Shown: piece by piece, positions 45,347 to 54,033 of the stretch
How the letters are laid out: the number at the start of each line of letters is the position of its first letter
How positions within the stretch are numbered: the first letter of the stretch is position 1
NCBI GenBank assembly: GCA_002964805.2
Contig: PUDQ02000113.1
Span: 62,001 to 126,000, forward strand
Source: Trametes villosa
Taxonomy: Eukaryota > Basidiomycota > Agaricomycetes > Polyporales > Polyporaceae
Length of the DNA: 64,000 bases
Direction of reading: 5' to 3'
Made by a program: the position numbers and the translations under genes
The notes under the pieces: generated by a model
Told to the model about the DNA's origin: nothing
Databases searched by the model: none
Seen by the model: only the letters and a program-made list of their open reading frames with translations

Positions 45347-46681
45347 CTACTTCATCTGCACGCAGCACTGCGCTCCGAGCTGCGCTAGGGCGTTCTTGTG
45401 GCGCGTTAGTTCTACTTCATCACCGCGCACCTTGTCCGCACTTAGCTCCATCCACAGCTTGAACTTGGTAGGGTCCATGCCAGCCACCTTGCGGCGCGCC
45501 AGGCATCTCACGCATCCGCCGACCACCGAGCTCCCATACGAGCTCCCGCGCAGTCCTAGGAATTCTAGCTTCGGGGAAACGATGCGCCGCGGCGTGCAAG
45601 TCTTGACAGAGATGGTCAATCCGAGGACGTCGAACAAGGGAAGCGTGTCGGGGGCGTGCTTTCCGTGGTCGTCGAGCTGGATCCTCGTCAGATCCGGCAG
45701 CGCGCAGAGCACCGCGAGCCAAGAGCCAGCCGTGACTTTGGCGAAATCCCCGATGAACGCGGCGCTGGTGACGGGCGAGTCCGCGAAGATGCGGCCTACG
45801 TTCCGGAGAGTGGATTCGTAGAGGCGGTCGCGCTCCATGATCCCGAGCCCGAGCTCGATATCCATGTCGATGTCGATGACGAGCTTGCTCTTCTGGGGCG
45901 TCGTGCCGGTGAGTCGGTATCTGTTCCCGGTTAGGGTCACCTCCACGGCCGTGACTTCCTGGAGGATAGGAAGGGTGCGCCTGTCAAGCGGCAGGGCTGC
46001 TTCGAACGCGCGTCCGAAGTCATCTTGATAGTGCCCTTTGACATCTACGACCAGGTGAACGTTCGTGGTAGCGGGGATGTACAAGAACTGCAGCAGGAGA
46101 GCTACAGCCCGAGGCGTGTCCGAGACGGCGAGATTCTTGAGGGAGCGTAGCATCGCAGGCGCACGGGGTTGCTCTCCTTCTGTGATCAGGGCGCCGCCGT
46201 AGTTCTTCCATACAAGCGTCTCGAGGGAGGGACAGCTAGCCATCGCGGCGATAAACTGCTGTACCCGCAAGCGTCGTTCGACGCCCGGGTAATTTTCGAG
46301 GATGAGATGGCGGAGGGAAACCAGGAAAGGGACCGCCATCCTTATAGCAACGCCATTCAGCCGCAACCTCTTCAGGGATGGGAACCATGGCGTGGGCATG
46401 GCGAGGAAGGGTACAGTGAGGCAGACGGCCTCCGGGTCGGTCGGATGCTGGACTTCGATGTCGAGGTTCTCCAGTAGTGGCATATACCTTTCAAGAAGCG
46501 GAATGAGGCCTGTAAGCTCGGTTGGGTTGATTGCAATGCAGGAGAGCGTGTTCACGCGTTCCGGTCGTGCCAGAAGACCTCGTAACACAGGTGTAGAGGG
46601 GATGGACTGCTCAGTCAAAGCTGCACCATCGACCAGCTTGATGACGAAACGAGGGGCGGAAGTCGTAGGTGTAATAGTCAT
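45347..46681 (-). CDS. LRR-type protein related to fungal F-box proteins, no F-box seen
   Basis: Minus-strand, intronless, 444 aa from the ATG at 46681. The open frame reaches 46738, but no ATG precedes 46681. Leucine-rich repeat-like units occur throughout: LIPLLERYMPLLENLDIEV, FPSLKRLRLNGVAI, VSLRHLILENYPGVE, LRSLKNLAVSDTP and LPDLTRIQLDDHGKH, ending with PKLEFLGLRG. This is the usual body of basidiomycete F-box/LRR proteins, but the N-terminal F-box is missing. Either a 5' exon was missed, the gene is truncated, or the protein has lost its Skp1-binding part. Its neighbours 47692-50195 are F-box-like genes on the same strand. Confidence 0.65.
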   Translation of the reverse strand: MTITPTTSAPRFVIKLVDGAALTEQSIPSTPVLRGLLARPERVNTLSCIAINPTELTGLIPLLERYMPLLENLDIEVQHPTDPEAVCLTVPFLAMPTPWFPSLKRLRLNGVAIRMAVPFLVSLRHLILENYPGVERRLRVQQFIAAMASCPSLETLVWKNYGGALITEGEQPRAPAMLRSLKNLAVSDTPRAVALLLQFLYIPATTNVHLVVDVKGHYQDDFGRAFEAALPLDRRTLPILQEVTAVEVTLTGNRYRLTGTTPQKSKLVIDIDMDIELGLGIMERDRLYESTLRNVGRIFADSPVTSAAFIGDFAKVTAGSWLAVLCALPDLTRIQLDDHGKHAPDTLPLFDVLGLTISVKTCTPRRIVSPKLEFLGLRGSSYGSSVVGGCVRCLARRKVAGMDPTKFKLWMELSADKVRGDEVELTRHKNALAQLGAQCCVQMK

Positions 46682-47254
46682 AGCACTTGGTGTGGAACCA
46701 CAAGTACCGATTAGCGACTGTAACTCATAAGACGGCACAATAGCACCTACCTTTGTTGTAGCGGTTTGTCAGTACGAGGGGCGCGTGGGGTGGGTATTAG
46801 TGTCTATCGTTCCGTCTCGCATACTTATAGATCACGCAAGCAAAGCACTGCCGACATGTTCTCTCAACGCAAAGCGCTCTCGCATGGGTGCGGCGCTTTG
46901 CCAAGTTGAAAACAGCTTTCAAAACTGGCGATATGGCTGGGTGACCGACCAAGAGCGCAGTATGACGCGCCATCATAGCGCAATGCAGAATTTTTGAGCT
47001 TAGACGTCCGTGGGTGAAGCAGCGACTGGGAGCAGAGGGCGCGTAGGCATACCACGGTTCTAAGCGGTGTCCGGACTTGGGTGGATGGTACATGTTTGTG
47101 CTTGTTAGGATCCAAAGCCTCCGCCTTCCTTTTTCGTCACCTCTCCGGCATCCGCCATCTGTTTGGGTCCATCAGTCCCTACGCGCCCAGTAAACAGTGC
47201 GCCTGGTCCGTGCGCCCCTCCCCGCCGTATATAACCCACGCTCGAGCATCGTGA
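46682..47254. other. Region between LRR gene and U2 snRNA
   Basis: 573 bases upstream of both the minus-strand LRR gene and the plus-strand U2 snRNA. No F-box-coding exon was found in it. The TATA box of U2 is at its right end. Confidence 0.45.
47228..47234 (+). promoter_or_regulatory. TATA box of the U2 snRNA gene
   Basis: TATATAA at 47228-47234 lies about 27-33 bases upstream of the inferred U2 5' end, the expected spacing for a fungal polymerase II snRNA promoter. Confidence 0.65.
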
Positions 47255-47442
47255 ATCCTTACCACTCTGGCCTTTTGGCTTAGATCAAGTGTAGTATCTG
47301 TTCTTAATAGTTTAACCACTATTATGGGGCCACCGGCCCCATTATTGGTTATCTAATTTTTGCCGCCCCTGTCCCCTGGGCTCTGCTTGCAACCCGGGGG
47401 CGCGATGACCTTGCCACTGCAGTACCGGCTTGTGTCGTCGGG
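47255..47442 (+). ncRNA. U2 spliceosomal snRNA
   Basis: The segment from 47269 onward reads GGCCTTTTGGCTTAGATCAA then GTGTAGTATCTGTTCTTA. This is the near-invariant 5' part of U2, including GTAGTA, which pairs with the intron branch site. A GGGGCC-ACC-GGCCCC hairpin (stem IIb) follows. An Sm-site-like AATTTTTG lies at about 47355-47362, and near the 3' end is the stem-loop IV signature CACTGCAGTACC. The exact ends are inferred: the 5' end may be anywhere from 47255 to 47261 and the 3' end about 47435-47448. U2 base-pairs with the branch point and U6 in the nucleus, so it works together with the U5-40K protein encoded in this window. Confidence 0.9.
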
Positions 47443-47691
47443 GGATCCGCTTGTCTTTCTGCGCTGCCTTGGGACCGGTCACTCGACTGGAATCTCGGTA
47501 TCTCAGATGGATGAATGCACTTCGCATTTAGATTCGGACGGATGCGTTTTATGTTGCGATGTGGGCCGGCTGACTTCAACGTTCATAGACTCAAGCTCGA
47601 TCGGAATACGATACAGCGCAAAGCTATGTGGCGGTCAGACGCTAGCACAATATACCAGCGGGTCAATAAGATGCAAAGAGTAGGGTGGTGG
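47443..47691. other. Spacer between U2 snRNA and F-box gene
   Basis: About 250 bases following the U2 3' end and before the stop codon of the minus-strand F-box-like gene. No feature recognised. Confidence 0.4.
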
Positions 47692-48819
47692 TCAAAAGAA
47701 CTCTTCCTCGTCACTGCAGTCCTCATCCGAGTCTAGGTAGGTCTCCTCCAAAACTGGATCCTCCTCCGTCTCGACCCAACAGCCCCGACCTCCCTGCAAC
47801 CGGTCGAGCCAGTCATTGCGCATCCGCTCGCACCAGCGCGGATCTCGCGATCCTTTCCTCACCAGAACATGTATCCGCGGGCGTTCAGGACGCCGCTCGC
47901 AGGCTCTCGCCAGGATATTGAGATCGTCGCAGACAGTCTCCCATGGGTCGCGGTAGGATGAGATCAGGCATGGGGCCCAAGGATCCGGGGGTTCAGCGTA
48001 GATGACGACGCTTCTGAGACGAGGGAGGCCCGCTTCCCGACCATCCCGGACCTCAGCATGCTCGCTGGGCTCGCCATCATCCGGTTGCGGCGGCGGCGGC
48101 AGGCCGACGGCACGAGCTAGAACAAGGGGCAGGTCCCAGGCTTTCCCAGTGACCTCGGAGATCCGTAAGTGGGTGATTGACGGCGACGGGACTTTGGCAG
48201 CAAGTGTAGCGAGCACGGGAACGTTGGCGGAGGTCGCGAAGTGGACGCGCTTGAGCGCGGGAAGCCTGTCTAGGCTTGCCCCCGGGTCCCCGAGGCCGGA
48301 GCGTAGAAGCGGGCACAAGCCACCCCTCCAGCACAACTCCTCCAGCACCGGGAAGTCGCAATGAAATTCGAGCCGAAGTAGCACGCCCTCCTCGACGATG
48401 CACAGGGTCCGCAACGTGGGGGCGGCAAGGGCGGCGAGCGTGGTCCAGGCGGCGGTGAGCCGATCGTCCCACTTCTTCTGCAACTCGCGCGTCCACACAT
48501 TGAACTCGTTTCTTCGCCGAAGTTTGGGAGGGCGGTACTGCTGCTGCGAGCGGAGGATGGCGGGGACGTTGTAAAACGAGAGGTACAGATGCTCGATCCT
48601 GGGCTTGCTGCCCGGCAATCGCAATTGCAGGCATGCCACGAAACGTTCGAGTTGCAGGAGAGAGCTGAGGGCGAGGGAGTGGAAACGCAGGTTGTGTGAT
48701 TGGGTGCGGAGGAATTTGGAGGTGAGCGCGAGCGAGGTGCCCGTGAAGCCGCCGTCCGTACAAGCATACAGGACGATCTCGCGCCAGATTTCTGCGGGGA
48801 GAGTAGAGATGTCCGGCAT
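47692..48819 (-). CDS. F-box-like protein, tandem copy A
   Basis: Minus-strand, intronless, 375 aa. The N-terminal F-box-like helix set reads ISTLPAEIWREIVLYACTDG then SLALTSKFLRTQSHNLRFHS. An irregular LRR-like middle follows (RIEHLYLSFYNVP, LAAPTLRTLCIVEEGV, SITHLRISEV). The C-terminus carries the block NDWLDRLQGGRGCWVETE and an acidic tail. F-box proteins recruit substrates to SCF ubiquitin ligases; the substrate is unknown. Clearly a paralogue of the next gene. Confidence 0.8.
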   Translation of the reverse strand: MPDISTLPAEIWREIVLYACTDGGFTGTSLALTSKFLRTQSHNLRFHSLALSSLLQLERFVACLQLRLPGSKPRIEHLYLSFYNVPAILRSQQQYRPPKLRRRNEFNVWTRELQKKWDDRLTAAWTTLAALAAPTLRTLCIVEEGVLLRLEFHCDFPVLEELCWRGGLCPLLRSGLGDPGASLDRLPALKRVHFATSANVPVLATLAAKVPSPSITHLRISEVTGKAWDLPLVLARAVGLPPPPQPDDGEPSEHAEVRDGREAGLPRLRSVVIYAEPPDPWAPCLISSYRDPWETVCDDLNILARACERRPERPRIHVLVRKGSRDPRWCERMRNDWLDRLQGGRGCWVETEEDPVLEETYLDSDEDCSDEEEFF

Positions 48820-49031
48820 CGTGTGGTGGTGGAAGGGAAGAGAGGAGGAGGCGGGCGTTAAGACCGGGGCTTTTATAGGGTGGGAGGGCTGCGCTCGAAT
48901 CTGTCACCTGATGTGAATCACAGAACGGCGCTACCGTGAGCCTCGGGAGGGGCGGTATTGTAGGGGGATGAGGTACTCACTGATGTGTACAGGAGAACGC
49001 CGCCTAGCGGACCAGAGGGCAAACCAGAGCC

Positions 49032-50195
49032 TCAGATAGACTTGGAGTGAGGGCGAGAACTGATTCCCATTCTGGAGAGGAGGGCATCCTCGTAGACCTC
49101 CGAGTCCGCCTCTTGCGCCTCCGACTCCGCCCAGCACCCTCGGCCTCCTTGCATCCGGTCCAGCCACTGGTCGCGCATGCGGTGAGGCCAGCGAAGGGCT
49201 TTCCACCATGGCCTCTGCAGGATCAGCGCGCGAGTGTCGCTGTCCTTCTCTCCACCCCGCGCTAGTAGCTTCAGACGGGAAAGGATCCCCGCCCACTCTC
49301 TGTCGTAGTATCCGCACCAGCCTCCGGGCGCAGGCGCAGTACCGTGGATGACGATTTGGTTGAGACGAGGGAACGTCGTCGGACGAGACGCTGCGGAGGG
49401 TTCGTCAAGCTGGTCCTCGGCGCCATCCGTAGCTTCCTGCGCGAGCCGGACGTGTGACGGGGAGAGGCCCAGAGCGCCAGCCAGTGCGTCGGGGAGAAGC
49501 GTGTCCATGTAACCGACGTTTGAGATGCGTAGATGGGTGACTGAAGGCACCTTGGTAAGTATGGCTGTAGGCACTACGCCGTCGGCTGCTGGAGAGATGA
49601 AGTGAACGCGTTCGAGGACAGGGAACGTCGCTGTGAACCTAGAGATGCCGGCTGGGCCCAAGGCGCTCGGCTCGAAAGCGAGAATCCGCCCCTTCCAGCT
49701 CAGCTCCTTGAGCTTAGGGAGTGCGCATGGGAACAGGAGGGGAAGGGGTGCCACGCCGTCCTCCACGACGCAGAGCGTCTGTAGGGTCGGCGCCGCCAAG
49801 GTGAGCAGCGCGACCGACGCGACGCAGAACCGTCCATCCCAGCGCGCCCTCTCCTCTTGAGCCTTCGTGTCGTGAGCCTTGCGCTGTTCCGGCGTCATTT
49901 TGGAGTAGGTCCGCGAGAAGTCCAGCGGTAGCTTGATCGGCTCATCGAGGAAGGAGAGGTATAGGTGCTGTATCCTTGGCTGGTAGTCTGCAGGCTGGAG
50001 GCGCGTAAATGCGAGGAAGTCTTCTATCTGCTGCAGAGATCTAAGAGCGAGAGAATAGAAGCGGTCAGAGAGCGACTGCGAGTAGAAGAATCTGGAGGTG
50101 AGTGCAAGAGATGTGCCAGTGAAGCCGCCGTCTACGCATGCCAAGGCGACAATCTCGCGCCAGAGCTCGGTGGGGAGGTGGGTAACGTCAGGCAT
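49032..50195 (-). CDS. F-box-like protein, tandem copy B
   Basis: Minus-strand, intronless, 387 aa. It shares with copy A the start MPDVTHLPTELWREIVALAC, the block DGGFTGTSLALTS, the LRR-like pieces RIQHLYLSFLDEP, LAAPTLQTLCVVEDGV and SVTHLRISNVG, and the C-terminal DQWLDRMQGGRGCWAESE. The two genes are head-to-tail, 212 bases apart, and have diverged substantially in the middle, so the duplication is not recent. Likely SCF substrate adaptor; substrate unknown. Divergent from SEC18. Confidence 0.8.
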   Translation of the reverse strand: MPDVTHLPTELWREIVALACVDGGFTGTSLALTSRFFYSQSLSDRFYSLALRSLQQIEDFLAFTRLQPADYQPRIQHLYLSFLDEPIKLPLDFSRTYSKMTPEQRKAHDTKAQEERARWDGRFCVASVALLTLAAPTLQTLCVVEDGVAPLPLLFPCALPKLKELSWKGRILAFEPSALGPAGISRFTATFPVLERVHFISPAADGVVPTAILTKVPSVTHLRISNVGYMDTLLPDALAGALGLSPSHVRLAQEATDGAEDQLDEPSAASRPTTFPRLNQIVIHGTAPAPGGWCGYYDREWAGILSRLKLLARGGEKDSDTRALILQRPWWKALRWPHRMRDQWLDRMQGGRGCWAESEAQEADSEVYEDALLSRMGISSRPHSKSI

Positions 50196-50859
50196 GGTGC
50201 GCCTCGAGCACCACCGAGTGCGTTTGGTTTATATCCGGCAAACATACCGGGTGTATTCTGGGTCTATTCAATGTCAGCACACGGTGTCCGAGTCAATGCA
50301 TGCGAAGCGTTGCCTCCTGAGAGTCCCAGGCCCGCGGTGCGGAAGACCGTTCGATCCGCGGAACCGTCCCGGACGCACCGCTGAGTAATATCAGAGTCGC
50401 ATACGGTTGCCACAGATTCTATGTATGTCGCACGCCGAACTAGAGCAAGTATATCATCAGACAGTAACTTGCGGACATCCCAACAGACTGTTTCTCTCGG
50501 GGCCTAGAGGAGCGTGAAGAACACAGCCTCAACTGCGTCATTGCAGAGCATTCCTGGTGGGATTTAGGCGAATCCGTTGAGCATTCATTCGACCAGTTAG
50601 AAGTGTGAAGGCCGGGATGAGGTGGCCAGTGTGGTGGTCCCGGGGCAAGGAGGTGTGCAAGTTGTGATCGCGCGGCTCCGCGGTGCATAGCCGTTTGTGG
50701 CGCGCTGCGCGGCTCTCGTCGCGCAGTGACCGCCTTGGACCTCTTCAGCACCGCACCTCTCCCTCTCTCTGAACTACGTGGAACCACGACGGCTGACGAC
50801 CATCTTGAGCTGCATATATTGTACCTTGCATACATCGACACGCATAGACGACCACCGCA
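50196..50859. other. Bidirectional promoter region (F-box copy B / SEC18)
   Basis: 664 bases between divergent starts. No RNA gene, repeat or additional coding sequence recognised. A TATATT near 50814 is a weak TATA candidate for SEC18. Confidence 0.45.
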
Positions 50860-53631
50860 ATGAGCTTCTTCCGTTCCAATCAGCCGCAGCCCCCGCCGCC
50901 CCAGCAGTACTCTCGCGTTCCCGGCGGCAGTGATCCTATGCGCTCAGGACCTCAGCGTGTCCCCCCACGCTACGATGACCAGTCAGGATACGAGAAGCGA
51001 GGTGTGGATAGGAAAGCGCCGCCCCCTCGGGGAGGTGGAGTGTACGTCTAGCCTTCAGTATGGTTGTATCCCTGGCCTAACACGGCTACTAGCTTCTCCG
51101 TGCTGCCTTCGCCGAGCGAGCCTCTGGCGTATAGCAACTGCCTGATTGTCAATCCTTCCGACTTCCCCCAGGGTCAACATGTTGTAGTGAAGCAGGCCTA
51201 CCCGCTGACTACGAAGTGAGCAAGGCTGGATCGCACCTCCCATCCGTATCCTGACCGCCATGCTTTAGACATGACAACACAGGGAAGATCCCCCCAGGCG
51301 CCATCGGTGCTTCAGCAACACAACGGCAATGGATAGGACTCTCCATCTCCGGCGACTCTGTCACCGTCGAGCCTATGCCTTCCCAGCCTCCCTACCTTGA
51401 ATCCATCGACCTCGAGGTCGGCTTCCTCAAACGCGGATACGAGATCGCGGAGGCGTTCTCCGCGGACGACATGACGAAGAACTTCCTTCGCGCGTACAAC
51501 GGCGTCGTCTTCGCTACAGGGGAGGTCCTCACGTTCGACTTCCACGGCCAGATCCTCAAGGTCGCCGTGAAGGGCGTGCAGATCGTAGACCTGCCCGGCA
51601 AACAGGCGGATGCGACGCACTACGGTATCGTCATGGAGAAGACGGACGTCACGTTTATGAAGGCACCGGACAGCGCCATCAAGCTCAAGTCAAGTGCGAA
51701 GAAGTGCGTGTGCCCGCGACGCGGTAGGTGTGCACATAACTAAATGATATTGTCTGCCTACAGGGCACCTCCGAATGCTATCCTCGCGCCGAACTTCAAG
51801 TTCGAGGACATGGGTATCGGTGGTCTGGACCAGGAGTTCAGCGCGATCTTCCGTCGTGCTTTCGCCTCGCGTGTCTTCCCGCCCGCGCTCGTCGACAAGC
51901 TTGGTATCCAGCACGTCAAGGGTATCTTGCTGTTCGGTCCTCCCGGCACGGGAAAGACGCTCCTGGCGCGGCAAATTGGAAAGATGCTGAACGCGCGCGA
52001 GCCCAAGATTGTCAACGGTCCCGAGATCTTGAACAAGTACGTCGGTGCCTCTGAAGAAAACATCCGTAAACTCTTCGCGGATGCGGAGAAGGAGGTAGGC
52101 CGCCGGTGTCAGCCGCACTACTAGCAGAGTGATGCTTATGGTGTTTGTAGTACAAGGAGAAGGGCGACGAGAGTGGCCTGCACATCATCATCTTCGATGA
52201 GCTGGACGCGATCTGCAAACAGCGTGGCTCTACGGGAGGCGGCACAGGTGTCGGCGACAGCGTCGTCAACCAGCTTCTCTCCAAGGTGTGCAAACAATCC
52301 TAAGGATACTGCTCTGAACTCACTCACGCCTCATAGATGGACGGTGTCGACCAACTAAACAACATCCTCATCATCGGCATGACGAACCGGCTCGACATGA
52401 TCGACGAGGCGCTCCTGCGCCCCGGCCGACTCGAGGTGCACATGGAGATCTCGCTCCCGGACGAGAAGGGGCGCGTGCAGATCCTGACGATCCACACCGC
52501 GAAGATGCGCCAGAACGGCGTGATGGACCGCGACGTGGACCTGCACGAGCTCGCGGCGGTGACGAAGAACTTCTCGGGCGCGGAGATCAGCGGGCTCGTC
52601 AAGAGCGCGACCTCGTTTGCGTTCTCGCGCCACGTCAAGGTCGGCACGCTCGCGGGCATCTCGGACGACGTCGAGAACCTGCGCGTGAAGCGCGAGGACT
52701 TCTTGAACGCGCTCGACGAGGTGCAGCCTGCGTTTGGTGTCGCGAAGGAGGAGCTCGAGGGTGTCGTCCAAAATGGCATCATTCACTTCAGCTCTGTTGT
52801 GGAGGTGCGTGCTGCTCTATACACAATGTCGTCCCATCGAGTACTGACGTGTGGACCTTCCAGGAAATCCTCCGCTCTGGAGAGCTGTTCGTCGACCAAG
52901 TGCGCACGTCAACACGCACGCCGCTCGTCAGCGTTCTCCTGCATGGCCCGCCAGGCACTGGCAAGACCGCGCTTGCGGCGACCATCGCGCAGGCATCGCA
53001 GTACCCGTTCATGAAGCTCATCACGCCCGACAGCATGGTCGGTTTCTCCGAGTCGCAGAAGGTCGCCGCCATCGCCAAGATCTTCCAGGACAGTTACAAA
53101 AGTCCGCTGAGCGTCATCGTCGTGGACAACCTCGAGCGGCTCCTCGGTATGTACCCCTCTTCCTCCTCTCCGCCTCCGCTCTATAGTGACTGACTGACGA
53201 CCTGCGCAGACTTCACCCCCATCGGCCCACGCTTCTCCAACTCCGTCCTCCAAACGCTCCTCGTCCTCCTCGCCCGTCGCCCGCCCAAAGGCCGGCGGCT
53301 GCTCATCCTCGCGACGACCGCGCAGCGGGCGGTGCTCACCGACCTCGGGCTCTCGGAGGTGTTCGACTCGGAGCTGCGCGTGCCGCCGCTCGCGACGCTC
53401 CGCGCGCTCGACACCGTCCTGCGCGAGGTCGAGCTCTTCCGCACCGACGACGAGCGCCGCCGCGCGGTCGGCATGCTCGCCCAGGCCGGCTTCACGGATG
53501 GGGACGACGAGAGCGAGGCGCGCGTGACTGTGGGCGTGAAGAAGCTCCTGAGCATGATCGAGATGGCGCGCCAGGAGCCGGAGGCGGCCGCGGAGCGGCT
53601 GACGAGCGCGCTCTTGGGCCTCGGGATGTGA
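50860..53631 (+). CDS. SEC18: Vesicular-fusion ATPase Sec18 (NSF)
   Basis: Eight exons: 50860-51041, 51093-51215, 51269-51703, 51764-52094, 52151-52285, 52337-52804, 52864-53146 and 53210-53631, giving 792 aa. After a Pro/Gln-rich start comes the N-domain ([25 protein letters not shown]). D1 follows with Walker [10 protein letters not shown] (about residue 296), Walker [12 protein letters not shown] and the sensor region [21 protein letters not shown]2 has Walker [10 protein letters not shown] (about 586) and the degenerate Walker [14 protein letters not shown]. Sec18/NSF is the cytosolic hexamer that, with alpha-SNAP, disassembles SNARE complexes. D1 has all ATPase residues; the altered Walker B in D2 is normal for NSF, where D2 mainly holds the hexamer together. 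Confidence 0.95.
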
Positions 53632-54033
53632 GTGGGATGTGCAGTGGATGGACGGATAGTGGAATGTGTAGGATTGCGAGGACCAATGTATCGATATACC
53701 TTGGATGGGCACAGCCGATTGTAGATGTCCACTGGATAGGCAGCGTGTTTGACCAAATTTCGGTGCGTCTATCCAATGAGACCGAAGAGCTGCTACTGTA
53801 CAAACACACAAGAGTAATGCTACATGCATGGACGTTAAATATCCGCTCGAGCACTGCGCGCGCCGCGCACCCCGACCTCAGAGTCGACCCGACCCAGCCT
53901 CATCCACATCGACAACACAGGTTCCAATCGGAGGGCGCGGGCTACCAATGGTGCGCCTCGGCCATACAATATCGACTGCACAACAGACGGGGGGGTTCAC
54001 ATGAGCACACACGTACGCACGCGGCCGGGCAGG
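53632..54033. other. Convergent intergenic region
   Basis: 402 bases between the stop of SEC18 and the stop of the minus-strand F-box/LRR gene. Nothing recognised beyond likely 3' UTRs. Confidence 0.4.

Noticed and set aside
46706..46747. Possible 5' intron for the LRR gene (GTAGGT to ACAG on the minus strand)
   Set aside because: About 33 bases long and the upstream sequence encodes no F-box or usable ATG in frame.
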